In this document: piece after piece, positions 1 through 7,462 of the stretch
How positions within the stretch are numbered: position 1 is the stretch's first letter
Layout of the letters: each line of letters begins with the position of its first letter
NCBI GenBank assembly: GCA_018061385.1
Contig: JAGOUF010000032.1
Coordinates: 1 to 10,973, forward strand
From: Chitinophagaceae bacterium
GTDB taxonomy: Bacteria; Bacteroidota; Bacteroidia; Chitinophagales; Chitinophagaceae
Length of the DNA stretch: 10,973 bases
Reading direction: 5' to 3'
Translations under genes and position numbers: made by a program
The notes under the pieces: generated by a model
Seen by the model: only the letters and a program-made list of their open reading frames with translations
Told to the model about the DNA's origin: nothing
Databases searched by the model: none

Positions 1-667
1 TTAATTTAAATGCAATTCCACCAGCAGTGGTAAAACCTTGCATAACAGCCCATCCTTTACGACCATTAACGGTATTACCAAAAATTGTAGTTAACAAACC
101 ATTTTGTGAGTTTGGTTGACCAATACCATAAAAGATATTTTCAACGCCATTTGCATGAGTAACAGTTACTTGAGAACCAATTAAAGCGTACCCACCAAAC
201 ACATATACGTTTGTTTTTGGATTGCCTCTATAATTACTTAGTGTATTTAATGAAACAACTAAATCTAAATTTGCACTATGGGTTTTAGTTTTGTACTTCT
301 CCTGACCAACACTTAAACCATAAGAATTTGGATCGCCAGAATTAATAGAACCTAAATAAGAACCACGAACAGAAAAAATGTGGTTCAACGATTTCCTTAA
401 ACTAATACCGCCACCTATACCAAGCTTTGGCATTACATCGCCAATAATGTAAGATGCACCAGCTGTAAATCCAAGTTCCCATTGATTGCGTGGTTGTGCA
501 GGATAAGGGTAGTTGTTGTTTAAAAATTCATTGTGTTGGGGCATTTTTTTTGCTGGAATTTTAGAACTGTCTTTCCAATCCCATCCCCAATCGTTTCCTT
601 GAGCAAAACTTGCTGTTTGTAAAACCACAAAAAGTAATGCTAATAGAGTGTACTTTTTACTTGCCAT
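1..667 (-). CDS. Outer-membrane beta-barrel protein, possibly OmpA family (3' end outside window)
   Basis: The reading frame starts at the ATG whose complement is 665-667 and stays open to the left edge, giving 222 codons with no stop. Residues 1-22 (MASKKYTLLALLFVVLQTASFA) form a Sec signal peptide with a basic n-region, a hydrophobic core and likely cleavage before Gln23. The mature part opens with a Trp-rich stretch (about 25-30), then alternating polar/hydrophobic, Gly- and aromatic-rich segments such as WELGFTAGASYIIGDV, IFSVRGSYLG and VYVFGGYALIGS, as expected of outer-membrane beta strands. Bacteroidota proteins of this look often carry an OmpA-type peptidoglycan-binding domain at the C terminus; here that part would lie outside the window, so the family is inference. 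It is monocistronic at its 5' end, divergent from the polyprenyl synthase, and has a consensus promoter about 50 bp upstream. Secretion and barrel nature are well supported; the precise role is unknown. Confidence 0.8.
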   Translation of the reverse strand, partial: MASKKYTLLALLFVVLQTASFAQGNDWGWDWKDSSKIPAKKMPQHNEFLNNNYPYPAQPRNQWELGFTAGASYIIGDVMPKLGIGGGISLRKSLNHIFSVRGSYLGSINSGDPNSYGLSVGQEKYKTKTHSANLDLVVSLNTLSNYRGNPKTNVYVFGGYALIGSQVTVTHANGVENIFYGIGQPNSQNGLLTTIFGNTVNGRKGWAVMQGFTTAGGIAFKL

Positions 668-719
668 AATTATAATTTAATAAATAATTGTTAGTGAAAT
701 TCTTTTTTAATTATTTCCA

Positions 720-750
720 CAAAAGTAATCATTGCAAATAAAATACCAAA
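720..750 (-). promoter_or_regulatory. Bacteroidota-type promoter of the outer-membrane protein gene
   Basis: Read on the minus strand, TTTG (747-750) is followed by a 19-base spacer and TACTTTTG (720-727). This matches the Bacteroidota primary-sigma consensus TTTG-N19-TAnnTTTG exactly in both boxes and spacing. Transcription would begin near 713, leaving a leader of about 46 nt that is A/T-rich and lacks a Shine-Dalgarno sequence. The rest of the 182-bp divergent intergenic region (668-849) holds a run of ten T (767-776). It shows no equally good promoter for the rightward gene, only a TATAAT at 816-821 and TTTG at 790-793 that do not combine into the consensus. Confidence 0.75.
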
Positions 751-849
751 ATATTAGTGAAATTAGTTTTTTTTTTAATTTTTTGAAACTTTGGGATATC
801 ATAAAACAGAAATATTATAATAGGTATATTGCGTTTTTATTAGTTACAG

Positions 850-1812
850 ATGAAATTAGCAAAAAGAATTATAGCTGAAGAATTAGAAGAATTTGAGATT
901 CATTTTAGAGAAGCCGTTAAAAGCAGAGTGGCTTTATTAGACAGAATCATGCAGTACATAGTAAAACGCAAAGGCAAACAACTACGCCCAATGTTCGTTT
1001 TGTTATCAGCAAAGCTTGGTGGTCCAATAAATGACACTTCGTATAGAGCTGCTTCACTTGTTGAATTATTACACACAGCTACGTTAGTTCATGACGATGT
1101 AGTAGATGAAGCAATGGAAAGAAGAGGTTTTTTTTCTATAAATGCACTTTGGAAAAATAAAATTGCAGTACTCGTTGGAGATTATCTATTATCAAAAGGC
1201 TTATTGCTTTCCCTAAACAATAAAGATCATTTGGTTTTACAAATTTTATCGAATGCTGTAAAAGAAATGAGCGAAGGAGAATTGTTACAAATTGAAAAAT
1301 CGAGAAACCTTAATTTAAAAGAGGAAGTTTATTATGAAATTATAAAAGGAAAAACTGCATCCTTATTGGCTTCATCGTGTGCAGCTGGAGCATCTTCAAC
1401 TTTTGAGAGTGAAGCAGCAATAGATCAAATGAGGCTATTTGGAGAAAAAGTAGGAATGGCTTTTCAAATAAAAGATGATTTGTTTGACTATGGTACTGCC
1501 GATGTTGGTAAACCAACTGGCAATGATATTAGAGAAAAAAAATTAACCCTACCTATTATTTATACATTAAATAATTGCAATGCTGCAACGCGTAAAAAAA
1601 TTATTTACATTGTAAAAAATGAAAATACACAACCCGATAAAGTAAAATATATTATTGAAAAAGTAAATGAATTGGGTGGCATTGATTATGCAACAAAAAA
1701 AATGTTTGAGTATAGAGATGATGCTCTAACTATATTGTATGCTTTTCCTAAAACCGATGTTAGAGATGCCTTAGAAGAATTGGTAAGATATACGACTGAT
1801 AGAGTTTATTAA
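850..1812 (+). CDS. Long-chain polyprenyl diphosphate synthase (all-trans, IspB/HepT-like)
   Basis: This is a trans-isoprenyl diphosphate synthase that condenses isopentenyl diphosphate units onto an allylic diphosphate, probably to make the menaquinone side chain. The 320-residue length is normal for the family. Visible motifs are GKQLRP (42-47), the first Asp-rich motif DDVVD (82-86) within TATLVHDDVVDEA, GDYLLSKG (110-117), KGKTASLL (167-173), and the second Asp-rich motif DDLFD (209-213) followed by GKPTGNDIREKKLTLP. The residue five positions before the first Asp motif is Ala77. By family knowledge a small residue here leaves the product pocket open, which argues for a long-chain synthase rather than a farnesyl- or geranylgeranyl-diphosphate synthase; exact chain length cannot be read. 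The ATG at 850 starts at the usual family N terminus. recJ follows after 33 bp with no terminator between, so cotranscription is likely. Confidence 0.93.
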   Translation: MKLAKRIIAEELEEFEIHFREAVKSRVALLDRIMQYIVKRKGKQLRPMFVLLSAKLGGPINDTSYRAASLVELLHTATLVHDDVVDEAMERRGFFSINALWKNKIAVLVGDYLLSKGLLLSLNNKDHLVLQILSNAVKEMSEGELLQIEKSRNLNLKEEVYYEIIKGKTASLLASSCAAGASSTFESEAAIDQMRLFGEKVGMAFQIKDDLFDYGTADVGKPTGNDIREKKLTLPIIYTLNNCNAATRKKIIYIVKNENTQPDKVKYIIEKVNELGGIDYATKKMFEYRDDALTILYAFPKTDVRDALEELVRYTTDRVY

Positions 1813-1845
1813 TTTTCAACAATCTTCAATTGAAATACTATAATT

Positions 1846-3552
1846 ATGCATAAAAGATGGAAGATTCTTGAAGCCAACGAAGCCAACATTATTACATTAC
1901 AAGAGTCGTTAAAAATAAATAAAACCCTTTGTAAAATTTTAGTTCAAAGAGGTTTTGAAGATTATGAAAAAGCTAAAGCATTTTTTCGGCCTTCATTAAA
2001 TGAATTGCATGATCCATGGCTAATGAAAGATATGGATAAAGCAGTTACAAGGCTTACGTCAGCCTTTTCATCAAATGAAAAAATTTTAGTATTTGGAGAT
2101 TATGATGTAGATGGAACCACTAGTGTTGCTAGTATGTACCAATTTCTTTCAGCAATTTATCACCAAGTAGATTATTATATTCCACATAGATATAAAGAAG
2201 GATATGGTGTAAGCAAAGCAGGCATTGATTATGCTTTTGAAAATAAGATTACTTTAATTGTATCATTAGATTGTGGCATTAAAAGTGTTGATTTAATTGC
2301 TTATGCCAAAAGTTTAGGTATAGATTTTATTGTTTGTGATCATCATTTACCCGACGAACAAATACCAATTGCAAGTGCCATTTTAAACCCAAAACAAAAA
2401 GATTGTAATTATCCTTTTAAAGAATTGTGTGGTTGTGGAGTTGGCTTCAAATTAATGCAAGCATTGGCAGACAAACTGAATTTGTCGTCTAACACCTATT
2501 TACTATATTTAGATTTAGTAGCAACAGCAATAGCAGCTGATATAGTACCAATTATTGGAGAAAACAGAACACTTGCCTATTTCGGTTTAAAAAAAGTGAA
2601 TGAAAATCCTTGTGTTGGCATTAAGGCTTTAATGCAATTAGCAGCTGTACAAAAAGAAATGACCATAACCAATTTAGTATTCATTATTGCTCCTAGAATT
2701 AATGCAGCAGGTAGAATGGATGATGCAAAAAAAGCAGTACAACTTTTTATTGAGCAAGATGAAACCAAAGCAAAAGCCTTAGCTGAAATACTTCATAGCG
2801 ACAATACTGATAGAAAAGAAGCGGATAGCTCAATTACAGAAGAAGCTTTGGCAATTATTGAAAATGACGCAAGTCTGAGTACAAAAAAAACAACTGTTGT
2901 ATATCAAGAACATTGGCACAAAGGTGTTGTAGGAATTGTTGCTAGCCGTTTAACAGAAAAATACTATAGACCAACAGTTGTTCTAACCAAAAGTGGTAAT
3001 ATAGTTGCAGGAAGTGCAAGAAGTGTGGTTGGTTTTAATTTATACGAAGCAATACATGCTTGTCGTAAACATTTAATTGGTTATGGTGGTCACTTTGCAG
3101 CTGCAGGAATGACATTGGATCCTGCTAATGTAGAAGCCTTTAGTGCTGCATTTGAGCAAGTAGTTAGCAACACAATTACTCCAGATTTATTAATACCAGA
3201 AATTATTATTGATAGTGAAATTTCAATTAGTGAACTAACAGAATCTTTCCACAATATTATTGCTCAAATGGAACCATTTGGACCAGACAATATGAAACCA
3301 GTTTTTGTAGCTAAAAATGTAAGCAATACTGGGTTTTCAAAAATTGTGAAGGAGCAACATATTCGTTTTTTAGTGCAACAAAAAAACATACAAATCAATG
3401 GTATTGGTTTTAATATGGCTCATAAATATGATATACTTCAAAACAATAAATTCATTGATATTGTTTTCAATATAGATTTAAATGAGTGGAATGGCAATAC
3501 CAATGTACAACTTAAAGTAATTGATTTTAAAGCAAGCCAATTGGCAAATTAA
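1846..3552 (+). CDS. recJ: Single-stranded-DNA-specific exonuclease RecJ
   Basis: RecJ is a 5'-to-3' single-strand DNA exonuclease of the DHH phosphoesterase superfamily, acting in recombinational repair (RecF pathway), mismatch repair and base excision repair. The 568 residues match the usual bacterial length. The DHH domain carries DYDVDG (85-90), DCG (142-144) and DHH (165-167), a DHH-motif-IV-like segment LVATAIAADIVPI (224-236) and the APRINAAGRMDDA segment (about 282-294), which supply the Mn-binding Asp/His residues. The DHHA1 domain shows HWHKGVVGIVASRL (356-369) and GGHFAAAGM (414-422). The C-terminal part, with PFGPDNMKPVF, fits the RecJ OB-fold. No catalytic residue appears missing. 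It lies 33 bp after the polyprenyl synthase gene and probably shares its transcript. Its stop codon is only 2 bp from the stop of the convergent hutI, leaving no room for a separate terminator. Confidence 0.97.
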   Translation: MHKRWKILEANEANIITLQESLKINKTLCKILVQRGFEDYEKAKAFFRPSLNELHDPWLMKDMDKAVTRLTSAFSSNEKILVFGDYDVDGTTSVASMYQFLSAIYHQVDYYIPHRYKEGYGVSKAGIDYAFENKITLIVSLDCGIKSVDLIAYAKSLGIDFIVCDHHLPDEQIPIASAILNPKQKDCNYPFKELCGCGVGFKLMQALADKLNLSSNTYLLYLDLVATAIAADIVPIIGENRTLAYFGLKKVNENPCVGIKALMQLAAVQKEMTITNLVFIIAPRINAAGRMDDAKKAVQLFIEQDETKAKALAEILHSDNTDRKEADSSITEEALAIIENDASLSTKKTTVVYQEHWHKGVVGIVASRLTEKYYRPTVVLTKSGNIVAGSARSVVGFNLYEAIHACRKHLIGYGGHFAAAGMTLDPANVEAFSAAFEQVVSNTITPDLLIPEIIIDSEISISELTESFHNIIAQMEPFGPDNMKPVFVAKNVSNTGFSKIVKEQHIRFLVQQKNIQINGIGFNMAHKYDILQNNKFIDIVFNIDLNEWNGNTNVQLKVIDFKASQLAN

Positions 3553-3554
3553 TT

Positions 3555-4805
3555 TTATTTTCTTGATTTTAAAAACTGACCATTTATAATTACTTTATCT
3601 ACCGAATTTTCGCCAAATGCATAAGGCAAATATGCTAAAGATGGAATTGATTTTGTAATAATCAAATTGGCTTTTTTACCAATCATTATACTTCCCACTT
3701 GTTCTTCTACACCCATTGCATAAGCACCATTAATAGTTGCAGCATTAATGGCTTCTGCTGGCAACATTTTCATTTGAATGCAACTTAAGGAAACAACAAA
3801 ATTCATATTGCCACTTGGCGATGAGCCTGGATTAAAATCACTTGCTAAAGCCACTGCACAACCTGCATCAATAATTTTTCTTGCAGGCTGCATGGTCATT
3901 CGTAAAAAGAAAGCTGCAGTTGGTAACAATGTGCCTATCGTGTTAGAATTTTTAAGAACAGCCACACTTGTGTCATCCATAGTTTCCAAATGATCTACAG
4001 AAATTGCATTCACTTCAACACCAGCTTCTACTCCACCACTTAAACTTAATTGATTGGCATGTATTTTTGCTTTTAAACCATGTTTAGCACCTGCAGTACA
4101 AATTTCAATTGTTTCTTCTTTACTAAAAAAGCCTTCTTCACAAAACACATCAATATAATCCGCTAAATTTTCTCTTGCAATTTGTGGCAACATTTCTTGC
4201 ACAATCATATCAATATAACCTCTATGATTTTCTTTAAATGCAATTGGATAAGTATGTGCACCCAAAAAAGTAGCTTTAATAGGAATTGGCGATTTCTCTT
4301 TCAATCGTTTAATTACTCGTAACATTTTAAGTTCAGCAGCTACACTTAAACCATACCCACTTTTTATTTCAATTGCCCCTGTACCTAAGTACAACAAGTC
4401 CTCCAATCTTTTCCAAGCTATATTAAATAGTTCATCTTCGCTAGTAGCCTCAATAGTTTTAGCAGAGTTTAAAATACCTCCACCATTGGCTGCAATTTCA
4501 GCATAAGTTTTGCCATTTATTTTATCTACAAATTCATTTTCTCTGCTTGCGGCAAATACCAAATGTGTATGGCTATCGCACCAACAAGGCAACACCATTT
4601 GACCTTCTAAATCAACAACTTCAGAAAATACACGAGTGTTGTGTATTAATTCATCCATACTACCAAATGCAGCAATTTTATCATGTTCAATAGCTAAAAA
4701 AGCATCTTCAATACAAGGCAAATCAGCTAATTCTGCACCTCTTAATAATTGGTTTTGCTTTCTTGTATTAATGAGTAATTTAATATTGGTTAATAATATA
4801 TTCAT
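3555..4805 (-). CDS. hutI: Imidazolonepropionase HutI
   Basis: HutI hydrolyses 4-imidazolone-5-propanoate to N-formimidoyl-L-glutamate, the third step of histidine degradation, in the cytoplasm. The 416 residues and ordered motifs match this amidohydrolase family: DSHTHLVFAASRENEF (77-92) with metal-binding His79 and His81, GGGILNSA (108-115), EIKSGYGLS (146-154), FLGAHTYP (180-187), CEEGFF (222-227), KIHANQLS (247-254) with His249, SVDHLE (269-274) with His272, and ALASDFNPGSSPSGNM (319-334) with Asp323. The presumed metal ligands (two His of HTH, His249, Asp323) are all present. It is the last gene of a leftward series, 32 bp after the amidase gene. hutH, hutU and hutG are not in this window, so the rest of the pathway must be elsewhere if it is complete. 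The 3' end abuts recJ. Confidence 0.96.
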   Translation of the reverse strand: MNILLTNIKLLINTRKQNQLLRGAELADLPCIEDAFLAIEHDKIAAFGSMDELIHNTRVFSEVVDLEGQMVLPCWCDSHTHLVFAASRENEFVDKINGKTYAEIAANGGGILNSAKTIEATSEDELFNIAWKRLEDLLYLGTGAIEIKSGYGLSVAAELKMLRVIKRLKEKSPIPIKATFLGAHTYPIAFKENHRGYIDMIVQEMLPQIARENLADYIDVFCEEGFFSKEETIEICTAGAKHGLKAKIHANQLSLSGGVEAGVEVNAISVDHLETMDDTSVAVLKNSNTIGTLLPTAAFFLRMTMQPARKIIDAGCAVALASDFNPGSSPSGNMNFVVSLSCIQMKMLPAEAINAATINGAYAMGVEEQVGSIMIGKKANLIITKSIPSLAYLPYAFGENSVDKVIINGQFLKSRK

Positions 4806-4837
4806 ATGTTATTGTATCGTTTTTTTGATTTATAGAA

Positions 4838-5644
4838 CTATGATTTTTTTATTAAATTGTATAAAACCAACTTATCGGCATCGTTAATTTTTTTTGTACT
4901 GTCTTGCATAAAATGACGTTTAAAACTTCTGATTGCTGCAGTACTATCTTTAATGTCGTAACCTACAATTCTCAATGCTTGTAAATAACTAAATCCAACG
5001 GGCAAACTATCTTTCACTTCATCGTACCAAATACCAAAACCATTATCAGCAAGGCTTTTCCAATTAAATAAAATGCTCGGATCGTTTTTACGCTTTGGAG
5101 CAATATCGCCATGTCCAATAAAATTTGCTGCTGGAATTGAATACTTTATTTTAAGTTTTCCCAACAAACTAATCAGGCTTTTCATTTGAGCATCACTAAA
5201 AGGTTCAAACCCATTGTTGTCTAATTCAATACCAATAGAACAAGAATTCATATCGGTTACATTTCCCCATTTTGAAGCACCTGCATGATGTGCTCTCATG
5301 TAATCATTTAACATTTGGTGCACTACCCCATCTCTACAAATTACATAATGGGCACTCACCTGTGTTCTTGTTAAAGTAAAAGTTTTTAAAGTTTGCTCAC
5401 AACTATTTTGTGCAGTATGATGTATGATTACGAAATTGGGTTTTCGCATACTAAAATTAGTAGTTCCTACAAAAAAAGAAGCTGCCAAAATACTGTCGTT
5501 AGCCACTACTGTTGGCTGCTCTCTTAATTTAGCAGCATATTGTTTAGCTTGTTGTTTGTACACTTTATTGGTTTCTGCATAAGGCTTAGGAGCACAAGCA
5601 GCAAGCAAGCAAACAAATACAACAATTATATTTTTTTTGAACAA
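4838..5644 (-). CDS. amiD: AmiD-like N-acetylmuramoyl-L-alanine amidase lipoprotein
   Basis: This is a zinc amidase of the Amidase_2/PGRP fold that cuts the bond between N-acetylmuramic acid and the peptide stem. The N terminus is a lipoprotein signal with lipobox LAAC (14-17) and lipidated Cys17, so the enzyme should be membrane-anchored and face the periplasm. The catalytic domain (about 68-195) has FVIIHHTA with zinc ligand His75, an IGIELDN segment with Glu140, and GHGDIAPKRKNDPS supplying His178, Lys186 and Asp188, equivalent to the AmpD ligands and catalytic residues. The C-terminal part (about 218-266: YLQALRIVGYDI, AIRSFKRHFM, then a Leu-rich helix) resembles a three-helix peptidoglycan-binding domain. 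Lipoprotein signal, amidase domain, binding domain and a length of 268 together match E. coli AmiD better than cytoplasmic AmpD. It sits 42 bp after bshB1 and 32 bp before hutI, probably on one transcript. The amidase call is firm; the symbol is less so. Confidence 0.88.
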   Translation of the reverse strand: MFKKNIIVVFVCLLAACAPKPYAETNKVYKQQAKQYAAKLREQPTVVANDSILAASFFVGTTNFSMRKPNFVIIHHTAQNSCEQTLKTFTLTRTQVSAHYVICRDGVVHQMLNDYMRAHHAGASKWGNVTDMNSCSIGIELDNNGFEPFSDAQMKSLISLLGKLKIKYSIPAANFIGHGDIAPKRKNDPSILFNWKSLADNGFGIWYDEVKDSLPVGFSYLQALRIVGYDIKDSTAAIRSFKRHFMQDSTKKINDADKLVLYNLIKKS

Positions 5645-5686
5645 AATAAATAATGAATTATAAATTATAAAATAAAGACAATTTTA

Positions 5687-6415
5687 CTAAGTTACATTTT
5701 GTATAAATGTATCTATAGTTTTAACACCCAACACTTTTTCTGAAATAAATCCTTCAGCAAATCGAACACCAATTTGTTGCCCCCACATTAAATCTCTTGA
5801 TTTTACTGATTCTAGAAATTGAGGAGAAGAAATAAAAGTTTGCGGCTCCGATGAGTTAGGATCATGAAACTGAGTGGTATATGCTAAAATAGATTTCAAC
5901 TTAATTTCGTGATAAGCAGAAATATCTACAATAAAATCAGGCTTTAAATACCTTGCTTGTATGTAGTGAAAAACATAAGTTGGTCGCCATGCATCTTGCA
6001 TTTTTCCATCGTAATTGGTTACAATTTTTCTTAAGCCACTTAAAAATGCAGCATCGCTTACCAACTTTGCACTTCGTCCATGATCTGGATGTCTATCTTC
6101 TGGAGCATTGCATAAAATAACAGTAGGCTGATATTTTCTTATTGTTTCAATTATTTTACGCTGATGTTGTTCATCATTCTGAAAAAAGCCATCGGCCATT
6201 TTTAAATTTTCCCTCACATGCACACCTAAAATTTCTGCTGCATTGGTGGCTTCAATTTTTCTAGTTTCTGCAGTACCTCTGGTACCCAATTCGCCTTGAG
6301 TTAAATCTATAATACCAACTTTTTTTCCTTCTGCAATTGCAACCAATAAAGTACCAGCACATCCCAATTCAACATCGTCTGGATGAACGCCAAAAGCCAA
6401 CACATCTAATTTCAT
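5687..6415 (-). CDS. bshB1: Bacillithiol biosynthesis deacetylase BshB1
   Basis: BshB1 removes the acetyl group from N-acetylglucosaminyl-L-malate, the second step of bacillithiol synthesis (a low-molecular-weight thiol of Firmicutes and many Bacteroidota). The protein belongs to the LmbE/PIG-L deacetylase family. It has HPDDVE (11-16), with zinc ligands His11 and Asp14 and catalytic Asp13, and HPDH (109-112), whose His112 is the third ligand. The BshB1-type signatures LTQGELGTRGTAETR (38-52) and PEDRHPDHGRSAKLV (105-119) favour this member over MshB, mycothiol conjugate amidase or PIG-L. The 242 residues are normal length, and the start gives the canonical MKLDVLAFGVHPDD N terminus. It heads a leftward series with the amidase and hutI. 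bshA and bshC are not in the window. Only 30 bp separate its ATG from the T-tract of the rpmE2 terminator, so its own promoter must overlap that terminator or it is read through from rpmE2. Confidence 0.93.
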   Translation of the reverse strand: MKLDVLAFGVHPDDVELGCAGTLLVAIAEGKKVGIIDLTQGELGTRGTAETRKIEATNAAEILGVHVRENLKMADGFFQNDEQHQRKIIETIRKYQPTVILCNAPEDRHPDHGRSAKLVSDAAFLSGLRKIVTNYDGKMQDAWRPTYVFHYIQARYLKPDFIVDISAYHEIKLKSILAYTTQFHDPNSSEPQTFISSPQFLESVKSRDLMWGQQIGVRFAEGFISEKVLGVKTIDTFIQNVT

Positions 6416-6434
6416 CTATTAAAATTTTATTGTT

Positions 6435-6442
6435 CAAAGTTA
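6435..6442 (-). promoter_or_regulatory. Candidate -7 box for bshB1
   Basis: On the minus strand TAACTTTG matches the Bacteroidota -7 consensus TAnnTTTG in every fixed position, 19 bp upstream of the bshB1 ATG. A -33 element is poor: the nearest TTG (465-467 of the 6400 block) is 22 bases away and lies in the loop and stem of the rpmE2 terminator. Transcription would start near 6428, leaving a very short leader of about 13 nt. Confidence 0.4.
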
Positions 6443-6445
6443 ACC

Positions 6446-6477
6446 AAAAAAAATCCCACTTCTACAAGAAGTGGGAT
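6446..6477 (-). terminator. Intrinsic terminator of rpmE2
   Basis: On the minus strand ATCCCACTTCT (6467-6477) pairs perfectly with AGAAGTGGGAT (6453-6463) around a 3-nt loop, an 11-bp stem whose last A-T pair begins a run of eight T (6446-6453). This is a canonical rho-independent terminator 21 bp after the L31 stop codon. It separates rpmE2 from bshB1. On the plus strand the stem is not followed by a T-run, so it works in one direction only. Confidence 0.93.
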
Positions 6478-6497
6478 GTAAAATTATACTAAGAAAA

Positions 6498-6749
6498 CTA
6501 AGCTTTCTTTGCGTAACGTTTTTTAAACTTGTCAATTCTACCTGCAGTATCTACCAACATGTTCTTACCTGTATAAAACGGGTGAGAAGTGTTTGAAATA
6601 TCCAATTTTACTAAAGGATACTCGTTGCCATCTTCCCATTGAATTGTTTCTTTGGTGTTAGATGTAGATTTGCTTAAAAATGAATCACCGTTAGTCATGT
6701 CTTTAAACACAACTACTCTGTAAGTTTCAGGATGGATACCTTTTTTCAT
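6498..6749 (-). CDS. rpmE2: 50S ribosomal protein L31, type B
   Basis: L31 is a large-subunit protein that bridges the 50S central protuberance to the 30S head. The 83 residues begin [20 protein letters not shown] and include FLSKSTSN and [21 protein letters not shown], the classic L31 signature. The zinc-ribbon Cys residues of type A (C+) L31 are absent and there is a central insertion (about 20-45), so this is the longer, Cys-free type B. In several bacteria this form replaces the zinc form under zinc starvation, but in many Bacteroidota it is the ordinary copy. Nothing here (no visible Zur-like palindrome) shows zinc control. It has its own promoter and strong terminator and appears monocistronic. 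The 51-nt leader contains a small hairpin that could regulate translation. Confidence 0.97.
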   Translation of the reverse strand: MKKGIHPETYRVVVFKDMTNGDSFLSKSTSNTKETIQWEDGNEYPLVKLDISNTSHPFYTGKNMLVDTAGRIDKFKKRYAKKA

Positions 6750-6766
6750 AAAGAATTTTTTAAGGC

Positions 6767-6787
6767 CGTACGGATTTTGCCGTAACG
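6767..6787 (-). promoter_or_regulatory. Hairpin in the rpmE2 5' leader
   Basis: In the minus-strand transcript UACGG pairs with CCGUA around the 6-nt loop CAAAAU (paired arms 6780-6784 and 6769-6773). The stem can extend by two more C-G/G-C pairs (6786-6787 with 6767-6768) across a single bulged base. The 3' arm ends 18 nt before the L31 start codon. There is no T-run directly after it that would make it a terminator. Ribosomal-protein genes, including rpmE in several phyla, often carry autoregulatory leaders; that this is one is inference. Confidence 0.4.
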
Positions 6788-6806
6788 ATTATATAATAAT
6801 GGGCGG

Positions 6807-6836
6807 CAAAGATAACAGAATTTGATAAACTGCAAA
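6807..6836 (-). promoter_or_regulatory. Bacteroidota-type promoter of rpmE2
   Basis: On the minus strand TTTG (6833-6836), an 18-base spacer and TATCTTTG (6807-6814) fit TTTG-N18/19-TAnnTTTG with all fixed bases present. The start would be near 6800, giving a leader of about 51 nt before the L31 ATG. It lies in the 112-bp gap after yajQ, so rpmE2 can be expressed independently of yajQ. Confidence 0.72.
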
Positions 6837-6861
6837 TTCAAAATTTAAAAACCCGCAATTC

Positions 6862-7353
6862 TTAGCTTTTCATATTCTCATATTGCAACGGAAGTCCAAA
6901 ATCCGAACTTCTACACAATGCTATAACATCTTGTAAATCATCTAATTTTTTACCAGTAACACGTATAATATTGTCCATAATTGCTGCCTGAACTTTTAAA
7001 CCACTGTCTTTAATGGCTTTCACAATTTTCTTGGCATCATCTTGCTTTAACCCATTTTTTACCGAAACCTCTTTTTTTACCACTTTACCACTTGGATAAC
7101 TTTCTTTAGTAAAATCAAAAGCATTGGCATCAATTCCTTGCTTTACACCTCGGCTTAAAATAACATCAACAATTTGCTCCATTTTCATGTCGCTATCTGC
7201 TTCTAACAGTACTTTATAATCTTTCTTATTTAGGTCAATTACTACATGACAATTTTTAAAATCAAACCGATTAGTAATTTCTTTTTTTACTACATTAATG
7301 GCGTTGTCTAATGTTTGCAAATCAACTTTGCTAGCAATATCAAATGATGGCAT
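6862..7353 (-). CDS. yajQ: YajQ family nucleotide-binding protein
   Basis: This is a small cytoplasmic protein of the YajQ (UPF0234) family. Members bind nucleotides, and some, studied in Xanthomonas and Pseudomonas, bind cyclic di-GMP and act as transcriptional co-regulators; whether this one does so cannot be told from sequence. The 163 residues are the usual length. Diagnostic stretches are MPSFDIASKVDLQTLDNAI at the N terminus, EITNRFDFKN, LEADSDMKMEQIVDVI, SRGVKQGID, VQAAIMDNIIRVTGKKLDDLQ and a C terminus ending FGLPLQYENMKS, which is near identical in character to family members. The fold is two ferredoxin-like alpha/beta halves with pseudo-repeat. It has its own likely promoter upstream and no recognisable terminator before the rpmE2 promoter, so readthrough into rpmE2 is possible. 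Confidence 0.95.
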   Translation of the reverse strand: MPSFDIASKVDLQTLDNAINVVKKEITNRFDFKNCHVVIDLNKKDYKVLLEADSDMKMEQIVDVILSRGVKQGIDANAFDFTKESYPSGKVVKKEVSVKNGLKQDDAKKIVKAIKDSGLKVQAAIMDNIIRVTGKKLDDLQDVIALCRSSDFGLPLQYENMKS

Positions 7354-7391
7354 ACTGTTAAGTTTATAAAGTGTAAATGTTTAAAGTTTAG

Positions 7392-7421
7392 CGAAGATAA
7401 AAATTTGGGGCTATTACCAAC
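7392..7421 (-). promoter_or_regulatory. Candidate yajQ promoter
   Basis: On the minus strand GTTG (7418-7421), an 18-base spacer and TATCTTCG (7392-7399) resemble TTTG-N18/19-TAnnTTTG with one mismatch in each box. The start would be near 7385, about 32 nt before the yajQ ATG. This is a reasonable but not perfect match. Confidence 0.45.
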
Positions 7422-7462
7422 AGAACAATTATCAACGGTGGTGTTGGGCTTTACGTTGCAAT

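Noticed and set aside
816..821. TATAAT upstream of the polyprenyl synthase as a sigma70-style -10 box
   Set aside because: Bacteroidota primary promoters use TAnnTTTG, no matched upstream box is at the right distance, and TATAAT is expected often by chance in this A/T-rich gap.
2577..2768. Minus-strand open frame inside recJ
   Set aside because: Antisense shadow of a conserved RecJ segment (APRINAAGR region); no independent coding signal.
6498..6749. Zinc (Zur) control of the type B L31 gene
   Set aside because: No Zur-like palindrome is visible near the promoter, and type B L31 is often the ordinary copy in Bacteroidota.
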